Source of the DNA: Nostoc sp. LPT
GTDB lineage: Bacteria > Cyanobacteriota > Cyanobacteriia > Cyanobacteriales > Nostocaceae
Direction: 5' to 3'
Assembly (NCBI RefSeq): GCF_017115165.1
Contig: NZ_JABXKF010000149.1
Coordinates: 23,040-87,039, forward strand
Length of the DNA stretch: 64,000 bases
The notes beneath the pieces were generated by a model, which made no database searches, was not told the DNA's origin, and worked only from the letters and a program-made list of their open reading frames with translations. The position numbers and the translations under genes are program-made. Below, one piece after another: positions 51,281 through 63,033 of this stretch; the stretch's first letter is position 1, and each line of letters starts with the position of its first letter.

Positions 51281-51526
51281 ACAAGCTCGACCTAATCCTT
51301 TTTCATTAGCTTACAAGATACTAGACCATACAACATCCTCAATCGAAAACGCTGATTGTTATGGAACAAACAGGAGAAGAAATACTTTTTCCTTGAACAA
51401 AGGCAAGCGATTCACCCTCTCACCAACAATATTCAAATTCTCCTACGTAACGAATGCACTACTAGCATAAAACAAAGACGCAAAAGCACTCTCTGCGCCT
51501 CTGCGTCTCTGCATCAGATTCCCTAC

Positions 51527-54319
51527 TTACACCATCTCAGACGAAGCCTGCACCATCTGCTGCGGCTGCGGCTGGAACATGAATAACGAGTACACCACAT
51601 CTCGGCGAATGTTAACCATCATATCCAAGAACAATTCATATCCCTCGCTCTTATACTCAATCAGCGGGTCTTTTTGCCCATAACCACGTAATCCCACTGA
51701 TTCGCGCAAGGCATCCATTTGTTGCAGGTGTTCCCGCCACAGAGTATCAATGCGTTGCAAGATAAAGAAACGTTCCGCTTGGCGCATCAGTCCGGGTTGA
51801 ACTTGGTCAATCTGTGCTTCTTTGAGGTCGTAAGCAATTCGCACCTGTTCGTGGAGGAAGGCTTTAATCTCGCTGACGGTGATATCTTCTAATTGACTCG
51901 CTTGTAAATCTGCTAGCAGATAGACGAATTCTTTGACTTTCTCAACCAACTTTTCTAATTCCCACTCTTCTGAGGGCAAGTCTATATTGATGTAGAAGTC
52001 AACGATGTCATCCATCGTTTTTTCAGCGTATTTAATCACCTGTTCTTTCAAATCTTGACCTTCTAAAACTCGGCGGCGTTCAGCATAAATAGCACGACGT
52101 TGATTATTCATCACCTCGTCATACTCAAACACCTGTTTGCGAATGTCGTAGTAGTAGGTTTCAACTTTTTTCTGTGCGCCTTCCAAACTGCGCGTCAGCA
52201 TCCCAGATTCGATGGGCATATCTTCTTCTACATTGAAGGCTTGCATTAACCCAGCAACGCGATCGCCACCAAAAATCCGCAGTAGGTTATCCTCTAAACT
52301 GAGGAAGAATCTTGTGGTTCCAGGGTCGCCTTGTCTTCCTGCACGTCCGCGCAACTGGTTATCAATCCGCCGCGATTCGTGGCGTTCTGTACCAATTACG
52401 TGCAAACCGCCAATTTCTACTACCTCATTGTGTTCGCGGGTAGTAAATTGTTCGTATTCTTGCTTAACGCGGTTGTATGCTGACCGCAACTTCTGAATCA
52501 CGGGGTCGTCGATGGGAGCTTTTTCTGCGGCCACAGCTACCTTGTCTTCAGCTTCCAGTTCCGGTAAACTGCGATCGCCATACTCACGCACTGCAATTTC
52601 TACTGCATCTTTGAGTAGTTTTTCGGTTTCTTTTGTCAACTGAGTCGGGAAAATTTCTGGCGAAGCCCGCCAAGTTTTGACTTTCTTACCAGGGACAAAG
52701 CCTTGACCACCACCATGTCCTGTAGGCAATCCGGCTGCTCTTTGCACGCCAAAGGCATCTTCATCTTCTGGCATGACAATCCGGGGCATGAAGTATTCCC
52801 GCAGTTTCAGACGTGCCATGTATTCGGAGTTACCACCCAGAATGATGTCTGTACCTCTACCAGCCATGTTAGTAGCAATCGTTACAGCACCTTTGCGTCC
52901 AGCTTGGGCGACGATTTCCGCCTCACGTTCGACGTTTTCCGGTCGGGCGTTGAGTAATTCGTGGGGAATCTCTAGCTGCTTCAGTAGCCGACTGAGAAGT
53001 TCGGATTTTTCTACACTAGTCGTTCCCACTAATACAGGTCTGCCGAGTTCGTGCATTTCGGCACATTCTTTAGCGATCGCTCCCCATTTGCCTGCTTCTG
53101 TCTTAAAGACCATATCAGACAAATCTTCGCGTCTGCGATCGCGGTTGGTGGGAATTACCGCGACTTCCAATTTGTAAATTTTTTCAAATTCCGGTTCTTC
53201 CGTTTTTGCTGTTCCTGTCATTCCACCCAGTTTTGGATACAGCAAAAACAGATTTTGATAAGTAATTGTCGCTAGAGTTTGAGTTTCTGGCTGAATTTCT
53301 ACGTGTTCTTTAGCTTCAATCGCCTGGTGAAGTCCATCGCTCCAACGCCGTCCGGGTAGTACTCGACCAGTAAATTCATCCACAATTACCACTTCCCCAT
53401 TGCGGACAATGTAATTTACATCTTTAAGGAAAAGTTCTTTGGCTTTAATTGCATTGAAAATGAAGTGCGCCCAAGGATCTTCTGGGTCAAATAAATCTGT
53501 GACTCCCAAAAGATTTTCTGATTCGGCAAACCCTTCATCTGTCAATAGCACGTTACGAGCTTTTTCATCCACATCGTAATGCTCGTCTTTTTTGAGTGTG
53601 AATGCTATTTCAGCGGCTTGCAGATATTTTTCTGTCGGTCTTTCCACCTGCCCGGAAATAATTAGCGGTGTCCGCGCCTCATCAATTAAAATCGAGTCTA
53701 CCTCGTCAATCACGCAATAATTGAACGGGCGTTGCACCACATCTGCCATTGATGTCGCCATGTTATCCCGCAAGTAGTCAAACCCTACTTCGCTGTTGGT
53801 GACATAAGTAATATCGCACTCGTAATTTTTCTGACGTTCGCTGGGAGTCATGCTTGACTGAATTAGCCCCACGCTCAACCCCAAGAACCGATGCACCTGT
53901 CCCATCCATTCTGCGTCCCGACGAGCTAAATAATCGTTGACGGTAACGACGTGTACACCTTTACCAGTAAGGGCATTTAAGTAACTCGGCAAGGTAGCGA
54001 CTAGTGTTTTACCTTCGCCGGTTTTCATTTCGGCAATTTGTCCTACATGTAAAATGATACCGCCAAGGAGTTGGACATCAAAGTGCCGCAAGCCTAAGAC
54101 TCGCTGTCCTGCTTCCCGAACAACGGCGTAAGCTTCTGGCAATATGTCATTTAGGGTTTCGCCTTTAGCGAGCCGTTGTTTAAATTCGACGGTTTTACCT
54201 TTTAACTCATCATCGGAAAGAACCTTAATTTCTTCCTCTAAAAGGTTAATTTCAGTAACAGAAGGTTGGTATTTTTTAAGCTTACGAGCGTTGGGGTCGC
54301 CCAACAAAAGTTTTAGCAT
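51527..54319 (-). CDS. secA: Preprotein translocase subunit SecA
   Basis: [54 protein letters not shown]. Confidence 0.98.
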   Translation of the reverse strand: MLKLLLGDPNARKLKKYQPSVTEINLLEEEIKVLSDDELKGKTVEFKQRLAKGETLNDILPEAYAVVREAGQRVLGLRHFDVQLLGGIILHVGQIAEMKTGEGKTLVATLPSYLNALTGKGVHVVTVNDYLARRDAEWMGQVHRFLGLSVGLIQSSMTPSERQKNYECDITYVTNSEVGFDYLRDNMATSMADVVQRPFNYCVIDEVDSILIDEARTPLIISGQVERPTEKYLQAAEIAFTLKKDEHYDVDEKARNVLLTDEGFAESENLLGVTDLFDPEDPWAHFIFNAIKAKELFLKDVNYIVRNGEVVIVDEFTGRVLPGRRWSDGLHQAIEAKEHVEIQPETQTLATITYQNLFLLYPKLGGMTGTAKTEEPEFEKIYKLEVAVIPTNRDRRREDLSDMVFKTEAGKWGAIAKECAEMHELGRPVLVGTTSVEKSELLSRLLKQLEIPHELLNARPENVEREAEIVAQAGRKGAVTIATNMAGRGTDIILGGNSEYMARLKLREYFMPRIVMPEDEDAFGVQRAAGLPTGHGGGQGFVPGKKVKTWRASPEIFPTQLTKETEKLLKDAVEIAVREYGDRSLPELEAEDKVAVAAEKAPIDDPVIQKLRSAYNRVKQEYEQFTTREHNEVVEIGGLHVIGTERHESRRIDNQLRGRAGRQGDPGTTRFFLSLEDNLLRIFGGDRVAGLMQAFNVEEDMPIESGMLTRSLEGAQKKVETYYYDIRKQVFEYDEVMNNQRRAIYAERRRVLEGQDLKEQVIKYAEKTMDDIVDFYINIDLPSEEWELEKLVEKVKEFVYLLADLQASQLEDITVSEIKAFLHEQVRIAYDLKEAQIDQVQPGLMRQAERFFILQRIDTLWREHLQQMDALRESVGLRGYGQKDPLIEYKSEGYELFLDMMVNIRRDVVYSLFMFQPQPQQMVQASSEMV

Positions 54320-54602
54320 GGCAGGTTATAGAACTGAATCAAGGGGGATGGAAATTAAAGGGTAGGCATTGATTATAAACATTTAACCCAGCCCAAACGT
54401 CTTGGTTGTGGATGGGTGTGAAATGAGAATTACCTCAAAAGCAGGATAAAAACTAGCCAATCATTTAATAAACTGATTGGTTTTAACTCTTATCTTATAT
54501 TTACTCTTTCTTCATAGTATCATTTTGCCCCCAGATGGGGCCAGGATGCGGGAGGAGGGGAGTAGAGGGGAACTTTCTCACAGGATCTTTTTCCTCTGCT
54601 CT

Positions 54603-55184
54603 CTATCTCATCTGCCCCTCTGCCTCTTGTGATGTCAGGCGGCGGAAATTGTAATCATTAGCACTGGGATGACAGCTGACACAACTGCCAATCTGGACAG
54701 GACGTGGTAACTTAACTCCTGGATGCAAAGCTTTGAAATAACGCGAGTTGTTGAGGCGATATGGTGTTTCTTCGTCATCTAGCTGCACACGGGAGAAAGT
54801 CGAAAGATATTTCCACACTAAGATGCGTGGCGGATCGACTAAAGGCTGGAGTTGTGCGCCGTAGTGCTGCGAGTCTTGCAGGATATTTTTCCAAGTTTGG
54901 GTAGGTAAAACGGCTGGTGGTATGGCAATGTGACATCTGGAGCAGTTTTCTAAATACAGTTCTTGCCCCAGCTGGTATTGTGCAGGTACTACGTCAACAG
55001 TGCCAATTTCAGCGGTGGGAGTCGCACTTTGGGCGTTAGTTGCCAAGGCTAGAAGCCAGCCCATAGCTAAACTCCACGTCATAATTACCAGAAGTAAACC
55101 GAAAAATTGGCGTTTGAATTCACGTTCGGCGCTTGGCTGTAGTGCTTGGCGATCGCGGATTTTGCGCTTAACAAAAATTGACAT
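54603..55184 (-). CDS. Membrane-anchored diheme cytochrome c-like protein
   Basis: Two CxxCH sites: CSRCH and CVSCH; N-terminal TM. Confidence 0.85.
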   Translation of the reverse strand: MSIFVKRKIRDRQALQPSAEREFKRQFFGLLLVIMTWSLAMGWLLALATNAQSATPTAEIGTVDVVPAQYQLGQELYLENCSRCHIAIPPAVLPTQTWKNILQDSQHYGAQLQPLVDPPRILVWKYLSTFSRVQLDDEETPYRLNNSRYFKALHPGVKLPRPVQIGSCVSCHPSANDYNFRRLTSQEAEGQMR

Positions 55185-55369
55185 TCCTCACATTCCCAGA
55201 TATTTAAAAGTGGCGCTTGTGCTAATCATAAGACTTACGCAGGATTGGCAGTGTTTCAAATTTTGCATAAGTAGTTTTGGCAAGCAACACATTTTTGATA
55301 TCGATAACAGTAATATAAATATCTATTCAGCGCACCACTGACTATGCAAGGAAAAATGTTCTAGTAGTT

Positions 55370-55733
55370 TTAACCTGACTCAGTAGAAAAATTAGCCACA
55401 ATATCTCGGATTTCATTTGCACCAATATCTTCTCGGTCAGATTTGGAATAAATCGTTAGTAGCAAAATACTTGTAGGTGACTCAAATTGATAAATCAGTC
55501 GGTATCCAGTACTCTTACCTTTTTGGTACTACTGTTACGAACTCTCACCTTATAAACAATATATTCCTCACCAATGTTCGCGCGCGATCGCCGACAAAAT
55601 TCCCTTGTTGTAATTGCTCAATAATCGGTTGAACATCAGAGCGAATATTGCGAAATCTTTTTGAAAGATCACGCAAGTTTTGTTTATATTCAGGAGTTAA
55701 ATCGATGAATACCGATGGCTGCTCATTCGGCAT
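55370..55733 (-). pseudogene. RelE/ParE-type toxin pseudogene with two frameshifts
   Basis: MPNEQPSVFIDLTPEYKQNLRDLSKRFRNIRSDVQPIIEQLQQGNFVGDR / NIGEEYIVYKVRVRNSSTKK / GKSTGYRLIYQFESPTSILLLTIYSKSDREDIGANEI in three frames. Confidence 0.75.
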
Positions 55734-55761
55734 CAATTCCCTCCCACATTTGAGATAAACC

Positions 55762-56670
55762 TTAAGGAATAGAAACCGATCGCAATAATCGCTCAACAAC
55801 AGTTCTTGAATTGCGTCCTCCTCTAGGAATAAGGCGATGGCAAAGAACATGAGGGACAAGAAATTTCACATCATCGGGAATAGCATAATCACGCCCTAAT
55901 AGAAAAGCTAGCGCTTGGGCAGCCCGTTGTAATGCTAATGTGCCACGCGGACTGACACCAAGGGCGATTTCCTCATCTTGACGTGTTGCCCGCACTAATT
56001 CGAGAATGTACTGTTGCAAAGAAGTTGTTACTTTTACTTGAGAGCAGAGGTAACGCAATTCCTGCACTTCTGCCAAGGTAATACAAGGCTGCAAATTAGC
56101 AATTTTTACACCATTTTGGAGATTTTGCAGCATTAGGAGTTCTTCTGCTTCAGAAGGATAGCCCAAACTCAGCGACAACATAAACCGATCCATTTGCGCT
56201 TCTGGCAGGGGAAAAGTACCTTGATACTCAATAGGGTTTTGAGTGGCAATCACAAAAAAGGGCTGAGGAACTGCACGAGAGACACCATCGACTGTTACCT
56301 GATGTTCCTCCATAACTTCCAGTAAAGCTGACTGAGTGCGGGGTGTGGCGCGGTTAATTTCGTCAGCTAATAGCACATTGGTAAAGACTGGCCCAGGCAG
56401 AAAAGTAAATTCGCCGCTTTTTGGATTCCAAATGTTAGTACCAGTAATGTCAGTTGGCAGTAAATCGGGAGTGCATTGTAGCCTTTGAAACTTACCATCC
56501 AGCGAACGAGCTAAGGATTTAGCAAGCAGGGTTTTACCAACACCAGGGACATCTTCTAAAAGAGCATGACCACCACCTAACAAGGCGACTAGTACTAAGC
56601 GTATTGCTTCAGCTTTGCCAACGATGGTAAGAGCCAGATTTTGTGTTAAAGCGTCGATTTTTTCTCTCAT
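55762..56670 (-). CDS. MoxR-family AAA ATPase (start probably at MREKIDA)
   Basis: LLEDVPGVGKTLLAKSLARSL; VLLADEINRATPRTQSALLEVMEEHQVTVDG. Confidence 0.92.
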   Translation of the reverse strand: MREKIDALTQNLALTIVGKAEAIRLVLVALLGGGHALLEDVPGVGKTLLAKSLARSLDGKFQRLQCTPDLLPTDITGTNIWNPKSGEFTFLPGPVFTNVLLADEINRATPRTQSALLEVMEEHQVTVDGVSRAVPQPFFVIATQNPIEYQGTFPLPEAQMDRFMLSLSLGYPSEAEELLMLQNLQNGVKIANLQPCITLAEVQELRYLCSQVKVTTSLQQYILELVRATRQDEEIALGVSPRGTLALQRAAQALAFLLGRDYAIPDDVKFLVPHVLCHRLIPRGGRNSRTVVERLLRSVSIP

Positions 56671-56810
56671 GCGTTGTGGGGAGTGGGGGAAGAGCAGGGG
56701 AGCAGGGGAGCAGGGGAGCAGAGGAGAAGTTGCAGTAAGTTTTTCCCCTCTGCCCCTCTGCCCCTTTGCACCTCTGTCTCTTGTGCCCAATGCCCTATCT
56801 ATTGTTCCCA

Positions 56811-57875
56811 CTAAGCACTCAAAACTTCTCTAGCAACAACGCAGTCAAGTTGAATTTGTGTTTTCAGGGCTTCAAGAGAAGGAAATTTTTGTTCGGGGCG
56901 CAAAAATTTAACTAGCTGCACAACTAGTTTTTTGCCATACAAATCACCCGACCAATCGAATAAATGTACTTCCGCAGATGAATAAGTACCATTTACAGTT
57001 GGACGATTACCGATATTCATAACGCCCAAGTTATCACTAGGAGCGGTATCTGATGCTTCATCAAGAGTGAAAACGCGGACAGCGTAGACTCCTTGGCGAG
57101 GCAAAAACTTTTCTTTTGGTAGTTGGAGGTTAGCAGTGGGAAAGCCAATTGTTCTGCCCAATTGTTGACCTTGAACGACATCACCAAGGAGAGTGTAGGG
57201 GCGTCCTAGTAATAGATTTGCGCTTTCGATGTCTCCCTGCTCAAGGGTTTGGCGGATCAATGAAGTGCTAATGCGGGCATCCTGAGTTGGAGTAGTACTG
57301 ACGCAATTGGTTTGGGTGGACGAATCACCTGTATAAGTTTGTAAGGGAACAATGGTAACGGGAATATTGTACTTGGCGGCGAGTAATTGCAAATCTTGAG
57401 CAGTACCACTACGCTTTTCGCCAAAACAAAAATCCTGCCCGATGCTAATTTGTTGGCATCGCAGTTGTTGCACGAGAATTTTTTCGACAAATTCTTCGGG
57501 GGTCAAGGCAGACAATTCTTTGTCAAAGGGTAGTAGTACCAGTTGTTCTACCCCAAGCGATCGCAATTGTTGGACTTTTTCAGCCAGTGGCGTTAACAAA
57601 GTCCGAGGTTGCCCCGTAAAGAACTCCTGTGGATGGGGGTCAAAGGTGACAACTGTTGAGTAGGTATATTCTGGATTTGTCAGTTGATTTTCCTTTGACT
57701 GCGGACTACTAGCTACTGACAAATGACCACCAGCGTGCAAGACTGGTTGAATTACCCTTTGATGCCCAAGATGAACACCATCAAACTTGCCAAGGGCAAC
57801 AGCAGTCGGCGTTAGTAGCCCTTCGCTCGAAAAAGCAACCCGCACAGAACACCCATTTTTAGACAAATTTAGCAC
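56811..57875 (-). CDS. ribF: Bifunctional riboflavin kinase/FAD synthetase
   Basis: ALGKFDGVHLGHQ; GRTIGFPTANL; RQGVYAVRV. Confidence 0.93.
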   Translation of the reverse strand: MLNLSKNGCSVRVAFSSEGLLTPTAVALGKFDGVHLGHQRVIQPVLHAGGHLSVASSPQSKENQLTNPEYTYSTVVTFDPHPQEFFTGQPRTLLTPLAEKVQQLRSLGVEQLVLLPFDKELSALTPEEFVEKILVQQLRCQQISIGQDFCFGEKRSGTAQDLQLLAAKYNIPVTIVPLQTYTGDSSTQTNCVSTTPTQDARISTSLIRQTLEQGDIESANLLLGRPYTLLGDVVQGQQLGRTIGFPTANLQLPKEKFLPRQGVYAVRVFTLDEASDTAPSDNLGVMNIGNRPTVNGTYSSAEVHLFDWSGDLYGKKLVVQLVKFLRPEQKFPSLEALKTQIQLDCVVAREVLSA

Positions 57876-58367
57876 GTGGATTCTGAGATTTTAGGTTTAT
57901 TTTAGCTATCAGCAGGAAGCTACCCTATGGTAAACCGCCTTAAGGAGGACTTCACTAACTGCCTATGAGGTCTTGTGCTATCAGCCAGGGTGTTGATGCC
58001 ACCCCTTTTAGCTATCAGCCAAAAGCCTAACCCAAGGGAAGTCGCCCAAGATGGTTTCTTGTGCTATTGGCTTGAGAGCTAATTGCAAAGTCCAGATAAC
58101 CCCAAATACCAGAGGTAAAAAGGCTCTAGTCCCGTGTTGAGACTTCAACGAGGTTTTAGTGCGATCGTTAGCTGCAATCTTAGGGTGTGTAGGCTGTGTT
58201 GGTGAATCTATAAAGTTTGTCCTCTTGTTGTCGCCCCAATCCTGTGGTCGGCGCTTTGACAACTTTGGGCAGCGCTGTCTCACCGTACAGCTAACAGGAC
58301 GCTCTCGCGCTGAAAGCTTCTGATCACCAATCTAATCTAAAATCTCCAATTCCTCCGATCGCAATCT

Positions 58368-59312
58368 TTAGGTAGAAAACTTGCTAACAGGAAAAGATTC
58401 TGATAATACAACTGACGTCGGAACCTGAAGTACCAATCCTTCCCGTGCCATAATAGCACCAGGAAATTTTTCAGCGGCTTCTTTGCCTACACGATCCAAA
58501 AAGTCATCATCGTGCGCCGGGTCGTGGTGGTAAATCACCAGAGTTTTGACGTTAGCAGCTTGTGCCACTTTTACCGCTTCTTGCCAGGTAGAATGTCCCC
58601 AGCCAATTTTCGGGGATTTTGGCGAGTGGTATTCCTCGTCTGTGTAGGTAGAATCGTAAACCAGAATGTCAGCATTACGAGCTAGCCATAACACATTGTC
58701 ATCGAGTCGGTCGGGAAAATGTTCGGTATCAGTGATGTAAGTAGCAGCACCACCACGCCAGTTGACGCGGTATCCTACAGCTTCACCTGGATGGTTTAAA
58801 GGTGCTGTTTCTACGGTAAGGTCATCGATATGGATTGGTTGCCCCGGTCGAATGTCGTAGAAATTTAAATTCGCTTGCATAATTTGCAAGGGTACGGGAA
58901 AGTTCGGGTGCAACATTTGATCGTTGAGGCGCTGTTCTATGGTAGAACCATCAGGTGCGATCGCGCCGTAAATATGAAAGTCATTCCCCTTTACAAACCC
59001 TGGTGTAAAGAAGGGAAAACCTTGCATGTGATCCCAGTGAGAGTGCGTAAAAAATATGTGAGCTTCTAACGGCATTTGGTGCAACAGAGATTTCCCCAAA
59101 ACATGTAGTCCCGTGCCAGCATCGAAAACTAAGCGTTTATCGCCCGCTTGCATTGATATGCAAGGGGTATTACCGCCGTAACGAACAGTGTGTGGCCCTG
59201 GGCTGGGGATGCTGCCACGAACCCCCCAAAATTGTACGGTAAATTGATTCTCTATCCTAGACATGGGTATTGCTTGCTGGACTGAGCGGGCGATAAATGA
59301 AAGAATTGTCAC
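58368..59312 (-). CDS. MBL-fold metallo-hydrolase
   Basis: FFTHSHWDHMQGFPFF; TDTEHFPDRLDDN; YHHDPAHDDDFL. Confidence 0.9.
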   Translation of the reverse strand: MTILSFIARSVQQAIPMSRIENQFTVQFWGVRGSIPSPGPHTVRYGGNTPCISMQAGDKRLVFDAGTGLHVLGKSLLHQMPLEAHIFFTHSHWDHMQGFPFFTPGFVKGNDFHIYGAIAPDGSTIEQRLNDQMLHPNFPVPLQIMQANLNFYDIRPGQPIHIDDLTVETAPLNHPGEAVGYRVNWRGGAATYITDTEHFPDRLDDNVLWLARNADILVYDSTYTDEEYHSPKSPKIGWGHSTWQEAVKVAQAANVKTLVIYHHDPAHDDDFLDRVGKEAAEKFPGAIMAREGLVLQVPTSVVLSESFPVSKFST

Positions 59313-59541
59313 TTATTTTGTCGAAGTTTATGCTGTCTCACCGATTTTGCTAGAGGGAGGATTTCTTGGTAAAACAGCATATCCTGTTTCTGGCTGATTG
59401 TGTAAATGTGAATGAAATACCTCAGTTATAATTTTCCAGGTTTTGGGGTGAATGTGTATCGGTTATTTCAATAGTGCCCCTACGTTATAGCCTACATTTT
59501 TCCGTGATGCATTTGAATAACCACATTTTTGTCCTGATAAA

Positions 59542-60354
59542 TCAAATGATTCCAGGAAAATTGAATTCCCACTCCGATAATTTCTCTAATCCAGTTGCGT
59601 AAGTAAGATTGTATTGTAATGGGGTAATACTGATGTAGTTTTTACGTACAACTTCCACATCTGTAGGTACATTTTGAGGCAGATTTAATCCGCTTGGGGG
59701 TTCCACATCCTCAATTACCTCTCCGGTTAACCAGTAGTACGTTTTTCCACGAGGATCGACTCGTTTATTAAACACATCAATGTAATGCCGTAGACCTTGA
59801 CGGGTGAGAGTAACTCCGGCAATTTCTTCCCATTTGACCGCAGGAATATTGACGTTGAGCAACATTAAATCTGGCAGCGGTTTTTGGGCTAACTGGTCTA
59901 CGAGAACTGTGGCAAATTTAGCAGCAGCTTGAAAATCTTTAGATGTGTGACTCATAAGACTCAGCGCTATGCTGGGAATGCCTTCAATTAGACCTTCCAT
60001 TGCCGCAGAAACAGTGCCAGAATACAGAATTTCAGTTCCCAAATTCGCACCTTGATTAATACCAGAGAGAACCAAATCTGGGGGAGTTTCCAATAAAGCC
60101 CACAGCGCCAATTTGACGCAATCTGAAGGCGTACCATCACAAGCCCAAGCTTTGACAGCAGGATGAAAAATCTCTTCGACAATTTCGGCGCGAATGGGTT
60201 GGTGTAAAGTTAACCCGTGTCCAGTTGCTGATCGCTCTCGATCTGGGCAAACTACACTCACATCATGACCAGCCTCTGCCAAATAGTTGGCTAGGGTACG
60301 AATCCCTAAGGCAGAAATGCCATCATCGTTGCTAATTAGTAATTTCATCGTCAT
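59542..60354 (-). CDS. surE: 5'/3'-nucleotidase SurE
   Basis: [44 protein letters not shown]. Confidence 0.96.
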   Translation of the reverse strand: MTMKLLISNDDGISALGIRTLANYLAEAGHDVSVVCPDRERSATGHGLTLHQPIRAEIVEEIFHPAVKAWACDGTPSDCVKLALWALLETPPDLVLSGINQGANLGTEILYSGTVSAAMEGLIEGIPSIALSLMSHTSKDFQAAAKFATVLVDQLAQKPLPDLMLLNVNIPAVKWEEIAGVTLTRQGLRHYIDVFNKRVDPRGKTYYWLTGEVIEDVEPPSGLNLPQNVPTDVEVVRKNYISITPLQYNLTYATGLEKLSEWEFNFPGII

Positions 60355-60418
60355 TAGTCATTAGTCATTGGTCATTGGTCATTAGTTATTAGTTATTTGT
60401 TATTAGCCATTTGTCAAT
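60350..60418. repeat. Heptamer STRR (CATTAGT/CATTGGT)
   Basis: gtcattagtcattagtcattggtcattggtcattagttattagttatt. Confidence 0.85.
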
Positions 60419-60666
60419 GTCTGAGGTCACAAGCAGCAAAAAAACATTTATACTCACTAGACAGTGTGGCGGAATTTTGCTTACCTTTAAGACAAGTTGC
60501 TCAATCCCTAACTCTGGTTAAGTGAGATGTTAGCTGGATTTACGCGCCTGCTGTACTAGCCCAATCATCTCTAATTGATAAACAGAGGTTTGGTTTTAAC
60601 CCTCACCTTTAGCTGATGTTAATGATATGACTATAAGTTTATTTATCGAGCAGTTCACAGCTTTTG

Positions 60667-60712
60667 ACTATAGACTAATGACTAATGACCAATGACTAAT
60701 AACTAATGACTA
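60667..60712. repeat. Heptamer STRR (ACTAATG), inverted relative to 60350-60418
   Basis: gactatagactaatgactaatgaccaatgactaataactaatgactag. Confidence 0.85.
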
Positions 60713-61698
60713 GCAATTTAGAAGCTCAACTTTTAGCACTGCGGCAAGAAGGAGAAAAAGCGATCGCAGCCGCCGACACCCTAGAACGTCTGGAGGAACT
60801 CAGAGTTAACTATCTGGGTAAAAAAGGGGAACTGGGGGCGCTGTTGCGAAGTATGGGGCAAATGAGTGCAGAGGAACGACCGAAAATTGGAGCGATCGCC
60901 AATACAGTCAAAGAATCCCTGCAAACTAGTCTAGACCAGCAACGTGCCGCCTTAGAAGCCGCGCAAATTCAAGCTTTGCTAGAGGCGGAAACTCTGGATG
61001 TAACTATGCCGGGAATTTACAGTCCCCAAGGTCGCATTCATCCCCTCAACGGCATTATCGACCGAGCACTGGATATCTTTGTCGGTATGGGCTACACCGT
61101 GGCTCAAGGGCCAGAGATGGAAACAGATTACTATAATTTCGAGGCTCTCAACACCCCGCCTGACCATCCCGCCCGTGATATGCAGGATACCTTCTATCTG
61201 CCAGATGGGAATCTTTTACGGACTCATACATCTTCGGTACAAATTCGTTACATGGAAAGAGAAGAACCACCGATTCGGGTTGTGGCTCCAGGACGAGTTT
61301 ATCGGCGAGATAATGTAGATGCGACTCACTCAGCAGTTTTCCATCAAATAGAACTTTTAGCCATTGATGAGGGACTAACTTTTACAGACCTTAAGGGCAC
61401 AATTAAAGTATTTTTACAAGCAATATTTGGCGATTTACCAATTCGCTTCCGCGCCAGTTATTTCCCCTTTACTGAACCATCTGCTGAGGTGGATTTGCAG
61501 TGGAATGGTCGCTGGTTAGAGGTGATGGGCTGCGGTATGGTCGATCCAAATGTACTTAAGTCTGTGGGTTACGATCCAGAAGTTTATACAGGGTTTGCTG
61601 CCGGTTTTGGTGTAGAACGTTTTGCAATGGTGTTACATCAAATCGATGATATTCGTCGCTTGTATGCTAGTGATTTGCGGTTTTTACAGCAATTTTAG
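60706..61698 (+). CDS. pheS: Phenylalanyl-tRNA synthetase alpha subunit
   Basis: [46 protein letters not shown]. Confidence 0.97.
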   Translation: MTSNLEAQLLALRQEGEKAIAAADTLERLEELRVNYLGKKGELGALLRSMGQMSAEERPKIGAIANTVKESLQTSLDQQRAALEAAQIQALLEAETLDVTMPGIYSPQGRIHPLNGIIDRALDIFVGMGYTVAQGPEMETDYYNFEALNTPPDHPARDMQDTFYLPDGNLLRTHTSSVQIRYMEREEPPIRVVAPGRVYRRDNVDATHSAVFHQIELLAIDEGLTFTDLKGTIKVFLQAIFGDLPIRFRASYFPFTEPSAEVDLQWNGRWLEVMGCGMVDPNVLKSVGYDPEVYTGFAAGFGVERFAMVLHQIDDIRRLYASDLRFLQQF

Positions 61699-61742
61699 GC
61701 ATACGTAATCGTTATGTACTGCAAGCAAGGTAATAATAAATA

Positions 61743-61958
61743 ATGACCTCAGTTTCCAGGTTAGATCAAGTTCTAGATAGCATCAAAAACTTATCGGTAG
61801 ATGAACAAGAAACATTAATTGATCTGATAAGTCATCGGTTGGCAGAACGGCGGCGTTCTGAAATTGCTGCTAATATCGCTCAAGCACAAGTAGAATATCA
61901 GACAGGTAAAGTGTTCCGTGGAACTGTTACTCAAATCATGGATGAGTTACGCAAGTGA
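61743..61958 (+). CDS. Antitoxin-like small protein
   Basis: 71-aa helical ORF whose TGA stop overlaps the GTG start of the toxin-like gene. Confidence 0.65.
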   Translation: MTSVSRLDQVLDSIKNLSVDEQETLIDLISHRLAERRRSEIAANIAQAQVEYQTGKVFRGTVTQIMDELRK

Positions 61959-62084
61959 GAACTGTAGTTCTGGCATCATCGTTTAAACGAGCATTTAAGC
62001 GATTGGTACGACGATAGCCAGAATTACAAGAGCGATTTGAAGAGCGGTTAGCACTACTAACCGCCGATCCATTTACAGCTATTT

Positions 62085-62567
62085 TCAGGTAAATAGACCA
62101 CAGTGGTTGAACCAACCGAGGGCATCATCTTCGTTAATATAATTGACAGCAAGCGACATTGCTTGGTCAAGTGACTCCAGTGTGCGTGCTTCGGAGGAAC
62201 GGAGAAATTGCTTCAGTTTCGACCAACACAGTTCTATAGGAGATAAATCTGGAGAGTAAGGGGGCAAAAACTTGACAAGTGCACCTACGGACTCAATTGC
62301 AAATGTTAGACGTTCAGCGTGATGAACTTTCAGATTGTCCATGACCACGATAGCCCCTTTCCACAATTGAGGTGCTAAGACTTGAGTGACATAAGTGATA
62401 AATGCCTCAGTGTTTATACTTCCTGGTACAGTCATTGCTGCAACGAGTCCATCAAGGTTTAAAGCACCTACTAAAGAAACTTTTTCACCCTTACTTCTAG
62501 GAACACTACCAACTGCTCTTTCGCCATCTACTGCTCTGGCAAACAATCGTGACATTGATAAATTCAA
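62085..62567 (-). CDS. IS630-type transposase, DDE part
   Basis: VVMDNLKVHHAERLTFAIESVGALVKFLPPYSPDLSPIELCWSKLKQFLR. Confidence 0.93.
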   Translation of the reverse strand: MNLSMSRLFARAVDGERAVGSVPRSKGEKVSLVGALNLDGLVAAMTVPGSINTEAFITYVTQVLAPQLWKGAIVVMDNLKVHHAERLTFAIESVGALVKFLPPYSPDLSPIELCWSKLKQFLRSSEARTLESLDQAMSLAVNYINEDDALGWFNHCGLFT

Positions 62568-62694
62568 TCCAGCTTCATCGACAAATACCAGGTTTCTGAC
62601 ATCAATCTGATCTAAACTTCGGCGAGAATCATGTCTTAACTCTTGTACTCGTGGGGTATCTTGCTCGCTAGCTAACGACGCTTTTTTTTACACG

Positions 62695-63033
62695 TCAGCC
62701 TAATTTTTCGACCGCTCGATGCATTGTACTGACACTCACACTAATCCCTGTGCCTTCTGCATAGCGATCGCATAGTTCTCTGAGTAACAGATCATTTTTT
62801 CCCTCCACCATAGACTGAATAATGCTTAGATGCTCGTTTATTATTGTCGGCTTTTGATATCCTCCACGTCGTTTGGCTTCAATTTGTCCATTTGTCCGAT
62901 ACTGACGCAGTAGATTTCGCACAAATGACAAGCTGACCTTAAATCTTTGTGCTAACTGGCGTTGAGAGCCTTCCTTTGCAACACACGCCATAATTACACG
63001 CTCACGCAAGTCCCTTGAGTAAGATATTGGCAT
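62695..63033 (-). CDS. IS630-type transposase, N-terminal HTH part
   Basis: YSRDLRERVIMACVAKEGSQRQLAQRFKVSLSFVRNLLRQYR. Confidence 0.93.
   Translation of the reverse strand: MPISYSRDLRERVIMACVAKEGSQRQLAQRFKVSLSFVRNLLRQYRTNGQIEAKRRGGYQKPTIINEHLSIIQSMVEGKNDLLLRELCDRYAEGTGISVSVSTMHRAVEKLG

Noticed and set aside
55734-55859. N-terminal extension of the 55545-55859 ORF
   Set aside because: Out-of-frame reading of the moxR 3' end; the toxin remnant starts at MPNEQP
56671-56811. N-terminal extension of the MoxR ORF
   Set aside because: Encoded by G/C-rich short repeats (agcaggggagcagggg); real start most likely MREKIDA
58008-58283. 91-aa minus ORF
   Set aside because: Odd composition, no domain recognised, not clearly coding
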